DNA from: Jannaschia sp. M317 | GTDB taxonomy: Bacteria; Pseudomonadota; Alphaproteobacteria; Rhodobacterales; Rhodobacteraceae | Length of the DNA: 64,000 bases | Assembly (NCBI RefSeq): GCF_025141175.1 | Contig: NZ_CP081155.1 | Span: forward strand, 1,951,001-2,015,000 | Direction: 5' to 3' | Shown: piece by piece, positions 33,620 to 42,507 of the stretch | Layout: each line of letters opens with the position of its first letter | Position numbering within the stretch: position 1 is the first letter of the stretch | Program-made: the position numbers and the translations under genes | The notes under the pieces: model-generated | Told to the model about the DNA's origin: nothing | Database searches by the model: none | Seen by the model: only the letters and a program-made list of their open reading frames with translations

Positions 33620-35100
33620 CCGACCGGCGGCGCGGATCCCGTGCCGGACCCGGGTTCACCCCGGATCCGGTGGACCTGTTGGCCCACGACATCCGCGCCG
33701 CCGTGTCCGACGTCATCGGCGGTCTGCGCCTGATCGAACCCGAAGACCTGCCGGAGGCGACCCGCGAACAATTGGGCCGCGTTCATGTGGCGTCCGAATT
33801 GCTGGCACGTCTGGTCGAGGAAATGTTGCTGGGGGCCCCCGGCGATGCTGAGGATGCCGAGGTCGGCATTCTCAACCTGCACCGGTTCCTCGATGATGAG
33901 CTGCGGCGCTGGCATGGCGCGGCGCGTCCCACCGGCACCCGCGTCAGCTTTGACAGGGACCCGGACCTGCCAGAGGTCGTGCGTCTGAACGGCCTGCACC
34001 TGCGCCGGGTCATCGCGAACCTGATGGGCAATGCCCTGCGCCACGCGCCCGGCGGCTCTGTCACCCTTGGGGCGGAGCTGTACCGCGACCGAACGCTCAG
34101 CATTTGCGTCAGCGATGACGGGCCGGGCTTTCCCATTGATCTTCTGCCCCGGCTGTTCGACCCGGAAACACGCGGTGGATCTGCCCCCGGCACCGGAATG
34201 GGGCTGCACATTGCGTCCGCCCATGCAGAGGGGCTGGGCGGGAAACTTGCCGCGCGCAATCTGGCCACGGGCGGCGCGCAGGTCACCCTGACCATCCCCG
34301 CCCACATCTGGGAGCGGGAGGTGGAGCCTGCGCCAGGTGATCTGCCCGATCTCACCGGTCGGCGGGTTCTTGTCGCCGACGACAGCGCCACCAATCAGAC
34401 CCTGCTGCGCGGCATTCTGGCGCGCCTGGGGGCCGAATGCGAAACTGCGGGCGACGGGATCGAGGCGCTGAACTGGCTGTCGCGGGAACGGTTCGACATG
34501 GCGCTGGTCGATCTGGAGATGCCGCGCCTGGGCGGCCTGGACGTCATCCGCTCCGAGAGGGAGCGGCAGGCGCGCGGCATTGCGCCGCCGATGTTGATGG
34601 TCGCGATGACAGCCTACGTCCTGCGCGACAACCGCGAAGCGATCCTGGAGGCGGGGGCGGACGGCATTCTGGCCAAACCCCTGGCCGGGATCGAAACCGT
34701 GGCCAAGATCCTGCACCAATTCCTGGAAGACGCCCCGGACCCGGACGATTGGGCGCCCGAGCGTGCCCCGGCGCTAAGCGCGATCACCCTTGCGGAACTG
34801 ATGGCCGCTGCCGGGCCGGACCAGGGTGACGTTCTGCTGACCCGGCTCAAGCAGGATCTGGCGCTGGTGGACATGGATCTTTCGGCGGCGTTAGACGGCA
34901 AGGATCTGGCGGGTATTCGGGCGCAGACCCACGTGCTGTTGTCGCTGGCCGGGGCCGTGGGGGCCTTGCCCACGCAAGAGGCGGCGCGGCGTGTCGGTCA
35001 CCTGGCCCGCGATGGCGACATGGAGGCCATCGCCATCGCGGTCAAAGTCTGTCTGGGTCGCCTGAGCGAATTGCGCGACGAGTTGCGCCGCACCGGGTGA
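33616..35100 (+). CDS. Hybrid histidine kinase-receiver-Hpt protein without sensor domain
   Basis: A 494-aa cytoplasmic signalling protein. A short HisKA-like helix carries H24 (LLAHDIRAAVSDVIGG), followed by a HATPase domain (about 110-235: MGNALRHAPGG, DDGPGFP, GTGMGLHIASAHA), a receiver (about 245-365, phosphoacceptor D299 in MALVDLEMPRLGG, conserved Lys in ILAKPL), and an Hpt domain (about 380-490, H439 in QTHVLLSLAGAVG). No sensor or membrane segment is found. It starts with TTG overlapping the prpE stop (TTGA), so it is translated only together with PrpE. Input and output partners are unknown. Confidence 0.85.
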   Translation: MTDRRRGSRAGPGFTPDPVDLLAHDIRAAVSDVIGGLRLIEPEDLPEATREQLGRVHVASELLARLVEEMLLGAPGDAEDAEVGILNLHRFLDDELRRWHGAARPTGTRVSFDRDPDLPEVVRLNGLHLRRVIANLMGNALRHAPGGSVTLGAELYRDRTLSICVSDDGPGFPIDLLPRLFDPETRGGSAPGTGMGLHIASAHAEGLGGKLAARNLATGGAQVTLTIPAHIWEREVEPAPGDLPDLTGRRVLVADDSATNQTLLRGILARLGAECETAGDGIEALNWLSRERFDMALVDLEMPRLGGLDVIRSERERQARGIAPPMLMVAMTAYVLRDNREAILEAGADGILAKPLAGIETVAKILHQFLEDAPDPDDWAPERAPALSAITLAELMAAAGPDQGDVLLTRLKQDLALVDMDLSAALDGKDLAGIRAQTHVLLSLAGAVGALPTQEAARRVGHLARDGDMEAIAIAVKVCLGRLSELRDELRRTG

Positions 35101-35103
35101 CCG

Positions 35104-36336
35104 TCAGGCCATTTCCTCGGCCTGGGCCTCGACCAGAACCGTTTCGACCTGCGCCCCGGTTTCCAGGGTCCGGTGGACGGGGCATTTGTCCGCGATTTCC
35201 AGCAAACGCGCGCGTTGGTCGGCGTCCAGCCTGCCCTTGATGGTGATTTCGCGGCGGAAGCGATCGATCCGCTCGGACGCGGACGGCGCGTCCTGGGCGT
35301 GCATGCGGTCATGCGTGACGTCGACCGACACGTGTTCCAGGGGCCATTTCTTGCGCCGTGCATACATCCGCAGCGTCATCGTCGTGCAGGACCCCAGCGA
35401 GGCGGCCAGCAGCTGATAGGGGGACATGCCAAGATTGGTGCCGCCGTAGGCCGCCGGTTCATCGGCCTTGAGGTGATGAATGCCGCCCGCGACGATGTCC
35501 TGGGCATAGCCGTTGGGGTCTGCTTCGGACACGCGGGTGACACCCTCGGGGGCACCGATGGGTGGGGCGGGGCGGGTGACGTCGACGTATTTCGTGACCC
35601 AGGCCCCGATGACATCGGCGGCATATTCCGCATCCTTGGCACGGGTGATCAGGTGATCCGCATCGTCGAGCGTGACGAAGCTTTTGGGGTGCTTGGCCTC
35701 GATGAAGATGCGCGTCGCGTTCTCGATGCCGACGATTTCATCTCGGGGGGCGTGCAGGACCAGCAGGGCGCGGTTCATGGTGCGGATGGCATCGGTCAGG
35801 TTCTGGCCTTCCACGTCCTCGACAAAGCCGCGACCGATGCGCAGCTTGCGCCCGCCCAGTTTGACCTCGGCGGCCCCGTCGCGGGCAATGTCGTCCAGGG
35901 CTCCGCCAAAGTTGTGGGTGACGTGGCCGGGGTCAAACGGGGCACCGATGGTCACCACGGCCTTCAGGCTGTCGATGGAACCCGCCGCACGCAAAACGGC
36001 GGCCCCGCCCAGCGAATGGCCGATCAGGATGGCGGGTGGCATGCCCCGCGCGGCCAGGGCGGCGGCGGCGGCAGTCAGGTCGGCCACGTTGGAGGTAAAG
36101 GACGTGTTCTCGAACTCTCCTTCCGAATGCCCAAGCCCGGTAAAGTCAAACCGCAGGACGGCGATCCCCATTGCGGCCAGGCGCGTGGCGATGCGGCGCG
36201 CGGCGGGGATGTCCTTGCCGCAGGTAAAGCAGTGGGCCATCAGCGCGGTCGCGCCGGTGGGGCCTTCGGGCAGGTCCAGCCGGGCGGCCAGTTGGCTGCC
36301 GTCATGGCCGGTAAATGTGAAACGTTCGGTCGGCAT
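35104..36336 (-). CDS. Alpha/beta hydrolase-OsmC fusion protein
   Basis: A 410-aa two-domain protein. The N-terminal alpha/beta hydrolase (1 to about 265) has the nucleophile elbow GHSLGG, the acidic residue in VLHAPRDEIVGI and the His in LDDADHLIT. The C-terminal OsmC/Ohr-like domain (about 280-410) has LGSCTTMTLRMYARRKKWPL and the second Cys in IADKCPVHRTLE, both thiol residues of the peroxidase. This fusion is a known architecture; it may couple ester or lipid hydroperoxide hydrolysis with peroxide reduction, but substrates are unproven. Confidence 0.92.
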   Translation of the reverse strand: MPTERFTFTGHDGSQLAARLDLPEGPTGATALMAHCFTCGKDIPAARRIATRLAAMGIAVLRFDFTGLGHSEGEFENTSFTSNVADLTAAAAALAARGMPPAILIGHSLGGAAVLRAAGSIDSLKAVVTIGAPFDPGHVTHNFGGALDDIARDGAAEVKLGGRKLRIGRGFVEDVEGQNLTDAIRTMNRALLVLHAPRDEIVGIENATRIFIEAKHPKSFVTLDDADHLITRAKDAEYAADVIGAWVTKYVDVTRPAPPIGAPEGVTRVSEADPNGYAQDIVAGGIHHLKADEPAAYGGTNLGMSPYQLLAASLGSCTTMTLRMYARRKKWPLEHVSVDVTHDRMHAQDAPSASERIDRFRREITIKGRLDADQRARLLEIADKCPVHRTLETGAQVETVLVEAQAEEMA

Positions 36337-36580
36337 CAGGGGTCCTTTCGGTTGCCCGCAGACTGCCCCGCGGTCCCCGATCCGGCAAGCGATGCAGGCC
36401 CCGCGTCACGGAAGGGTGATTGCCCGCCCGCCGCGTGATCACAGCGCTGTGACGCGCGTGCATCGGCGCAGGGACGGGCCTGCGCTCAGGCAGGACGAGG
36501 GGGCGATTTCACCCCTTGTCCCACCATTTTGCCACGCACCCCGCCCCCCGGCGAACCGGCGGGCTGTAACGTTTATGACC

Positions 36581-37906
36581 TCAGAGGTTTGGCTTCTTTT
36601 GCAGCAGGGGCATCAGGCTGGCCATATCGGGACCCCGATCGGTGCCCGTCATCGCAAGGCGCAGTGGTTTGAACAGGCCCTTGCCCTTGCGGCCTGTCGC
36701 CTCCTTGACGGCGGAGGTCCACTCACCCCAGGTCGCTTCGGTCCAGGGGGCCTCGGGCAGCAGGTTCAACGCCTGCCGGACGAAGTCGCTATCCTCGGCG
36801 TCGATCTCGGGCGTGGCCCCTTCGGAGATGACGCGCCACCAATCGGCCATTTCCGCGCGGGTTCCGATGTTGTCGCGCACCACGGTCCAGAACCGGTCGG
36901 CCAGGGCGTCGGGCACACCCATCGCGCTGACCTGTCCGGCAACGGCCGACAGCGGCAACCGCTGCAGGTAGTTGGCCGTCAGCGGGCGCAGGTCGGCCTC
37001 GTCGAACTTGGTGGGGGCCACGCCAAAGCTGTCCAGGTCGAAATTCGCCGCCAGCTCGTCGGGCGTTTCCGCCAGTTCGACGGCGCGCGACGACCCAAGC
37101 CGGGCCATCTGCGACAGCAGGGCCATCGGTTCGATCCCAGCCGCGCGCAGGTCGCGCAGGGACAGCGTGCCAAGCCGCTTGGACAATGCCTCGCCCTTTG
37201 GGCCGGTCAGCAGGGAATGGTGGGCAAATGTCGGGTGGCCGTGGCCAAGCGCGGCCATGATCTGAATCTGCGTGGCCGTGTTGGTCACATGGTCCGACCC
37301 GCGCACCACGTGGGTCACGCCCATATCGGTGTCATCGACGACCGATGCGATCGTATAAAGAACCTGCCCATCGCCCCGGATCAGCACCGGATCCGAGACC
37401 GAGGCCGCGTCGATGCTGAGCGGGCCGAGGATGCCATCGGTCCATTCGATGCGTTCCTGGTCCAGTTTGAACCGCCAGTGGCCGCCACGTTCGGCGCGCA
37501 GGCGGTCCTTTTCCGCGTCCGACAAGGCCAGCGCGGCACGGTCGTAGACCGGCGGCTTGCCCATGTTCAGCTGTTTCTTGCGTTTCAGATCCAGTTCGAC
37601 CGGGGTTTCGAACGCCTCGTACAGACGGCCCGAGGCACGCATCTCTTCGGCGGCGGCGGCGTAGCGGTCCAGGCGGGCCGACTGCCGCTCCTCCCGGTCC
37701 CAGGTCAGGCCCAGCCATTCCAGGTCTTCGCGGATGGCGTCGGCATATTCGTCCTTCGACCGCTCCGGATCGGTGTCGTCGAGGCGCAGGATGAAGGTGC
37801 CGCCGGATTTGCGGGCGATCATCCAGTTCATCAGCGCGGTGCGCAGGTTGCCTACGTGGATGTGCCCCGTGGGCGAGGGGGCAAAGCGGGTGACGGTCTC
37901 GGACAT
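36581..37906 (-). CDS. gltX: Glutamyl-tRNA synthetase
   Basis: A 441-aa class I synthetase charging tRNA with Glu. The HIGH-like motif is PTGHIHVGNLRTAL and the KMSKS-like motif is EALSKRLG. FILRLDDTDPERS and the C-terminal anticodon-binding region (about 310-441) are present. The length fits the shorter of the two GltX types found in alphaproteobacteria, one of which often mischarges tRNA-Gln for the amidotransferase pathway. ATG 37906 starts the family sequence MSETVTRFAPSPTG and follows AAGGAGC. Confidence 0.94.
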   Translation of the reverse strand: MSETVTRFAPSPTGHIHVGNLRTALMNWMIARKSGGTFILRLDDTDPERSKDEYADAIREDLEWLGLTWDREERQSARLDRYAAAAEEMRASGRLYEAFETPVELDLKRKKQLNMGKPPVYDRAALALSDAEKDRLRAERGGHWRFKLDQERIEWTDGILGPLSIDAASVSDPVLIRGDGQVLYTIASVVDDTDMGVTHVVRGSDHVTNTATQIQIMAALGHGHPTFAHHSLLTGPKGEALSKRLGTLSLRDLRAAGIEPMALLSQMARLGSSRAVELAETPDELAANFDLDSFGVAPTKFDEADLRPLTANYLQRLPLSAVAGQVSAMGVPDALADRFWTVVRDNIGTRAEMADWWRVISEGATPEIDAEDSDFVRQALNLLPEAPWTEATWGEWTSAVKEATGRKGKGLFKPLRLAMTGTDRGPDMASLMPLLQKKPNL

Positions 37907-38082
37907 GGAAGGGCTCCTTTGAGGGCGATGTGCCACCCAGGCGGAGGGCTGTCCAGTCTGGGCTCTGATGTGCGCTGGGGCAGGGCGGGCGTTACAGGGT
38001 GCACGGATCACGAAACCGCGAGGCTCTCGCTCCGCTCCGGGACAGCGCTAGGTTTGAGAAATCGTGTATTAGGAGGATCCCG

Positions 38083-38994
38083 ATGAACCTGTCCCGCCGC
38101 GCCGCCCTTGGTGCAACCGCCGCCCTGCCGTTCACCGCAGCCCTGCCGGCACTGGCCGCCGCCCCCAAGAAGGACGCGATGATCCAGAACGTCCGTCGTT
38201 TCGGCCTGGGCGACCTGGAGGTGACGACCCTGCTGGCCAATACGGTCACCAACCCGAACGATCCGCAGACCATCTTTGGCATGAATGTCGATGCACAGAC
38301 GTTCCTGGCGGCGTCCGAGGCGGCGTTCATCCCGTCGGACGTCAACCAGTTCTTCTTTACGCCGACACTTGTGAACACGGGCGACAACCTGGTTCTGTTC
38401 GACACCGGCCAGTCGGGCGACGGCATCGCCAAGGTCATCGAAGAGGCCGGCTATGCCACGGGTGACGTCGACACCGTGATCATCACCCACATGCACGGCG
38501 ACCACATCGGCGGTCTGATGCGCGACGGATCCCCCACATTCGAGAACGCGTCCTATGTAACGGGTCAGGCCGAATACGATGCCTGGGCCGCGCAGGACAA
38601 CGACGGGTTCAAATCGAACGTGGCCCCCTTGGCGGATCGGATGACGTTCCTTGCCGACGGGCAGGACGCGCTGCCGGGTATCACGGCCATGGCGGCCTTT
38701 GGGCACACGCCGGGGCACATGACCTATCGCCTGTCGTCCGGCGACAAGTCGCTGTTGGTGGCGGCAGATCTGGCCAACCATTATGTCTGGTCCCTGGCGA
38801 ACCCAGACTGGGAAGTCCGGTTCGACATGGACAAGGCTGCCGCCGCCGCGTCCCGTCGCAAGGTTCTGGGCATGCTGGCCGCCGAGCGGATGCCGATGAT
38901 CGGCTATCACATGCCTTTCCCTGCCGTGGGTTATGTCGAAGCGCGGGGCGATGGCTTCCACTGGGTTCCCGAGAGCTATCAGATGATGCTGTGA
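38083..38994 (+). CDS. Exported metallo-beta-lactamase-fold hydrolase
   Basis: A 303-aa MBL-fold protein with a Tat-like signal (NLSRRAALGATAALPFTAAL, cleaved near ALA). Metal ligands: IITHMHGDHIGGLM, FGHTPGHMTYRL, and VAADLANHYV with C-terminal GYHMPFP. Proteins of this type act on lactones, esters or organophosphates in the periplasm; the exact substrate is unknown. AGGAGG lies 6 nt before ATG 38083. Confidence 0.9.
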   Translation: MNLSRRAALGATAALPFTAALPALAAAPKKDAMIQNVRRFGLGDLEVTTLLANTVTNPNDPQTIFGMNVDAQTFLAASEAAFIPSDVNQFFFTPTLVNTGDNLVLFDTGQSGDGIAKVIEEAGYATGDVDTVIITHMHGDHIGGLMRDGSPTFENASYVTGQAEYDAWAAQDNDGFKSNVAPLADRMTFLADGQDALPGITAMAAFGHTPGHMTYRLSSGDKSLLVAADLANHYVWSLANPDWEVRFDMDKAAAAASRRKVLGMLAAERMPMIGYHMPFPAVGYVEARGDGFHWVPESYQMML

Positions 38995-39000
38995 TCCGGT

Positions 39001-39025
39001 GTCGGCCCGCCTGGCGCGGGCCGAC
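39001..39025 (+). terminator. Hairpin after the metallo-hydrolase gene
   Basis: Perfect 10-bp stem GTCGGCCCGC / GCGGGCCGAC with a 5-nt loop, 7 nt after the stop codon. It has no T run and is directly followed by the GGGGGCCAGCCCCC repeat. Confidence 0.55.
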
Positions 39026-39030
39026 CAGGT

Positions 39031-39080
39031 GGGGGGCCAGCCCCCCACACCCCCCGGAGTATTTACGCCGAGAAGAAGAC
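39031..39080 (+). repeat. Intergenic palindromic repeat, copy A
   Basis: A GGGGGCCAGCCCCC palindrome is followed by CCCCCCGGAGTATTTA and an AGAAGAAGAC tail. The same order (palindrome, C-rich run with TATTT, purine tail) recurs at 47911 and, inverted, at 61141. It sits between convergent genes, ending 5 nt before the stop of the DUF1801 gene. Confidence 0.75.
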
Positions 39081-39084
39081 AGGG

Positions 39085-39507
39085 TCAGGCGCGCACCGGC
39101 CAATGGTCGCGCAGGTTGCTCAGTCCGGCGGCGATCAGGTCACCCAGGACGGATGTGTCGATCCGGTTCAGCCGCGTGACGTAGAGACAGGATTTGCCCA
39201 TGCGATGGGGGCCCAGGCGGCTGAGGATGTCGCTGAAATCCGCATAGCCTGGCATGATGTAGATGCTGAGCGCTGCCTTGCGGGGGCTGAAGCCTGTGGC
39301 AAGGTATGTGCCGGACCGGCCGGTGGCATAGGTGTAATCGTAGCGGCCATAGCCCACCTTGTTGCCTGGCCAGAGTTCGGGCGCGAGCCCCGAGCATCGT
39401 CGAAAAAGCGCGTCGAGCGTGCGGCACTCCTCTGATCTGGGCGCGGATTGGGCCCGGAAAAATGCCTCGGGGGTTGCGGGCATTAGGGGTGGGGTGCGGT
39501 CAGTCAT
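39085..39507 (-). CDS. DUF1801 family protein
   Basis: A 140-aa cytoplasmic protein of the DUF1801 family (YdhG-like fold). Visible family segments are PELWPGNKVGYGRYDYTYATG, FSPRKAALSIYIMPGY, and LGPHRMGKSCLYVTRLNRID. No catalytic residues are known for the family. ATG 39507 matches the family start; the long upstream frame is unrelated. Confidence 0.82.
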   Translation of the reverse strand: MTDRTPPLMPATPEAFFRAQSAPRSEECRTLDALFRRCSGLAPELWPGNKVGYGRYDYTYATGRSGTYLATGFSPRKAALSIYIMPGYADFSDILSRLGPHRMGKSCLYVTRLNRIDTSVLGDLIAAGLSNLRDHWPVRA

Positions 39508-39632
39508 CTGGCGAAGACTAGCACATCTGCTTGCTGCGCCTAAGCGGCGACTGGCGGGTGCCGTCGCGCGGGGGCTTGCGCAGGGCCGCCCGCCGAGCCT
39601 AGCACGGGGGACAAACAAGATCGGAGGCCAAG

Positions 39633-40025
39633 ATGTCCGACACGCTGCGCGACGCCGCGCTCGCCGTGCGCGAAAACGCCCATGCTCCATATTCGCAGTT
39701 CAAGGTTGGCGCGGCCATCCGGACCGCGTCCGGCACTGTCTATCGCGGCTGCAATGTCGAAAACGTGGCCTACCCCGAAGGCACCTGTGCCGAGGCCGGG
39801 GCCATCGCCGCGATGTGCGCGGCGGGCGACCGCGAAGTGGTCGAGGTTTATGTCGTCGCAGGATCCCCCACGCCGGTTCCGCCCTGCGGTGGCTGTCGTC
39901 AGAAGCTGGCGGAATTCGGGGCGGGCGACGTGCCCGTGACCCTGGCCACGGTCGACGGCGCCGAACAACGCACGACCGTCGCCGCCTTGTTGCCCGGCGC
40001 GTTTGATGCGGGGCACATGGCTTGA
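39633..40025 (+). CDS. cdd: Cytidine deaminase
   Basis: A 130-aa tetrameric-type enzyme converting cytidine and deoxycytidine to uridines. Zinc and proton-shuttle motifs are CNVENVAYPEGTCAEAGAI and PTPVPPCGGCRQKLAEF. It opens a five-gene nucleoside salvage operon and is followed by deoA, which starts inside its stop codon. GGAGG precedes ATG 39633. Confidence 0.95.
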   Translation: MSDTLRDAALAVRENAHAPYSQFKVGAAIRTASGTVYRGCNVENVAYPEGTCAEAGAIAAMCAAGDREVVEVYVVAGSPTPVPPCGGCRQKLAEFGAGDVPVTLATVDGAEQRTTVAALLPGAFDAGHMA

Positions 40026-41335
40026 CCATTCGCGCGACCCTTGCCGCGCTGCGCCGGGGGGCGGCCCTGGATGGGCAGGCTCTGGCTGATTTCGCCGAAG
40101 GATTGGCCGACGGGCGCGTGTCTGACGCCCAGGCCGGGGCCTTTGCCATGGGTATTTGCCATGCGCCCTTGTCGCCGCCTGCACGCGCGGCCCTGACGCG
40201 GGCGATGCGCGACGGCGGCGAGGTTCTGGAATGGGATCTGCCGGGACCGGTCATCGACAAGCATTCGACGGGCGGGGTCGGCGATTGCGTGTCGCTGATC
40301 CTGGCCCCGGCGTTGGCCGCCTGCGGGGCCTATGTGCCGATGATTTCCGGCCGGGGATTAGGCCACACGGGTGGCACGCTGGACAAGCTGGCAGCGATTC
40401 CGGGCCTGCGGGTCGAAATGCAGGCCGATGAGTTGCAGGACATCGTCCGCCGGGTCGGTTGCGCCATCGTGGGGGCGACGGCGGACATCGCGCCCGCAGA
40501 TCGGCGTCTGTACGCCGTGCGCGACGTCACGGGGACCGTGGAAAGCCTGGATCTGATCGTCGCGTCGATCCTTTCCAAAAAGCTGGCTGAAGGGTTGGAG
40601 GCGCTGGTCCTTGATGTGAAAACCGGGTCCGGCGCGTTCATGGCCGATCCGGGCGCGGCGCGCGCGTTGGCGGCGGCCCTGGTCGAGACGGGTCAGGCCA
40701 ACGGGGTCATGACCTCGGCCATCGTGACCGACATGTCGCAACCGGCGGCGACCTCGGCCGGCAACGCATTGGAGGTGATTGCCGCGATGGAGGCGCTGAC
40801 CGAACCGGCCATGCGCCGGTCGCAACGGTTGGTTGCCCTGACCAAGGCGTTGGGCGGTGAGGCGCTGGCGCTGGGGGGGCTGGTCGCAGATGCGGACGAT
40901 GGGGCCGCGCGGATCGAGGTGGCCTTGACCTCGGGCGCGGCGGCCGAGGTGTTTGGCCGGATGATCGCCGCGCAAGGCGGCCCTTCGGATTTTCTGGAGC
41001 GGTGGCGCGACCGGCTGCCTGCGGCCCCGGTCGTGGCGGAATTGCGCGCGGACCGACCCGGCGTCGTGGCCCGGATCGACGCGCGCGCCTTGGGCGAGAC
41101 GGTGGTGGACCTGGGCGGCGGACGCAGGCGCGAACATGATCGGATCGACCCGACCGTCGGCATCAGCCACCTGGCGCAACTGGGCGCCGTCGTGACCGAG
41201 GGGCAGCCCCTGGCCCGCATCCATGCCGCCGATAGCGACGCGGCAGAGGATGCGGCGGCGCAGGTGGCCCAGGCGATCGAAATGGCGCAGGGTGCCGTAA
41301 CCCCGCCAACCCTGATCCAGGAGACGATCCGATGA
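40022..41335 (+). CDS. deoA: Thymidine phosphorylase
   Basis: A 437-aa enzyme splitting thymidine to thymine and deoxyribose-1-phosphate. The signature SGRGLGHTGGTLDKLAAIPG, the phosphate-binding DKHSTGGVGD and VKTGSGAFM are intact. The start is TTG at 40022, overlapping the cdd stop (TTGA). No ATG lies close to the expected N-terminus, so this coupled TTG start is well supported. Confidence 0.93.
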   Translation: MTIRATLAALRRGAALDGQALADFAEGLADGRVSDAQAGAFAMGICHAPLSPPARAALTRAMRDGGEVLEWDLPGPVIDKHSTGGVGDCVSLILAPALAACGAYVPMISGRGLGHTGGTLDKLAAIPGLRVEMQADELQDIVRRVGCAIVGATADIAPADRRLYAVRDVTGTVESLDLIVASILSKKLAEGLEALVLDVKTGSGAFMADPGAARALAAALVETGQANGVMTSAIVTDMSQPAATSAGNALEVIAAMEALTEPAMRRSQRLVALTKALGGEALALGGLVADADDGAARIEVALTSGAAAEVFGRMIAAQGGPSDFLERWRDRLPAAPVVAELRADRPGVVARIDARALGETVVDLGGGRRREHDRIDPTVGISHLAQLGAVVTEGQPLARIHAADSDAAEDAAAQVAQAIEMAQGAVTPPTLIQETIR

Positions 41336-42507
41336 GCCGCGCCTTTCTTGTTGTCATGGATTCCGTTGGCTGTGGCGGGGCCCCAGATGCGGTTGAATTC
41401 GGGGATGCGGGGGCAAACACACTTGCCCATATCGCACAATGGGTCACTCAAAACCGCAGGAACAGGCAAGTCCACTTGCCCAATCTGGACAATCTGGGGC
41501 TTGGTCGCGCCGTAACGCTCGCCTCTGGTGAAGCGGCCCCGGGCCTGGATGCGGAGCCAGAGGGGGCCTGGGGGTGCGCCACCGAAATCAGCCCCGGTAA
41601 GGACACGCCGTCGGGGCACTGGGAATTGTCGGGCCTGCCTGTTCCCTGGGACTGGACCTATTTTCCCGACACCGATCCCTGCTTTGCGCCGGACCTCGTG
41701 GCAGAGGTGGCGCGGCTGGCGGGGACCGACGGCATCCTAGGCAACCGCCATGCCTCGGGCACCAACATCATCGAGGAAGAGGCAGAGGCGCATATCCGCA
41801 CGGGTTGGCCGATCTGCTATACGTCCGTCGACAGCGTGTTCCAGATTGCGGCCCACGAAGAGCATTTTGGCTTGCAACGCCTGCTGGACCTTTGCGCCGC
41901 GCTGGCCCCGCGTCTGCATGAGATGCGGGTCGGCCGCGTGATCGCGCGGCCTTTCACGGGGGACGGGCCGTGGCAGCGCACGTCCAACCGCAAGGATTTC
42001 GCAATCTTGCCGCCGGCAGACACGCTATGCGATGTTGTGCAACGGGCGGGACGCCGGGTGCATGCGATCGGCAAGATCGGCGACATCTTTTCCATGCGGG
42101 GCATCGACAGCGTGGTCAAAGGGTCGGATGCGGATCTGATGGCCCATCTGGCCGCAGCCGTCCGCGACATGCCCGATGGCTCGCTCACCTTCGCGAATTT
42201 CGTCGAATTCGACAGTCTTTATGGCCACCGACGTGATCCGCTGGGCTATGCCGAACATCTGGAATGGTTCGACGCCTGCCTGCCACCGATCCTGTCGGCG
42301 CTGCGGCCCGATGACGTGATGATCTTTACGGCGGACCATGGCAATGACCCGACCTGGCGCGGGACGGATCACACCCGCGAACGGGTCCCCGTCGTCTGCG
42401 CCGGCATCATGGGAGAGCTGGGGCAGCTTGGCTTTGTCGACGTCGCGGCCAGCATCTGCGCCCATCTGGGCGTGCCCAAAGTCGGACCGGGGAGGAGTTT
42501 TCTATGA
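41332..42507 (+). CDS. deoB: Phosphopentomutase
   Basis: A 391-aa alkaline phosphatase-superfamily mutase converting (deoxy)ribose-1-phosphate to the 5-phosphate. FLVVMDSVGCGGAPDA (metal Asp), GKDTPSGHWELSGLP (phospho-Thr region), NRHASGTNIIEE and FTADHGNDPTWRGTDHTRE (metal ligands) are complete. It overlaps deoA and add by 4 nt each (ATGA). It takes the product of DeoA. Confidence 0.95.
   Translation: MSRAFLVVMDSVGCGGAPDAVEFGDAGANTLAHIAQWVTQNRRNRQVHLPNLDNLGLGRAVTLASGEAAPGLDAEPEGAWGCATEISPGKDTPSGHWELSGLPVPWDWTYFPDTDPCFAPDLVAEVARLAGTDGILGNRHASGTNIIEEEAEAHIRTGWPICYTSVDSVFQIAAHEEHFGLQRLLDLCAALAPRLHEMRVGRVIARPFTGDGPWQRTSNRKDFAILPPADTLCDVVQRAGRRVHAIGKIGDIFSMRGIDSVVKGSDADLMAHLAAAVRDMPDGSLTFANFVEFDSLYGHRRDPLGYAEHLEWFDACLPPILSALRPDDVMIFTADHGNDPTWRGTDHTRERVPVVCAGIMGELGQLGFVDVAASICAHLGVPKVGPGRSFL

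Noticed and set aside
36337..36580. Gap between gltX and the OsmC fusion gene; small GC hairpin CCGG-CGAA-CCGG
   Set aside because: The hairpin is too short and lacks a T run, and no gene is seen.
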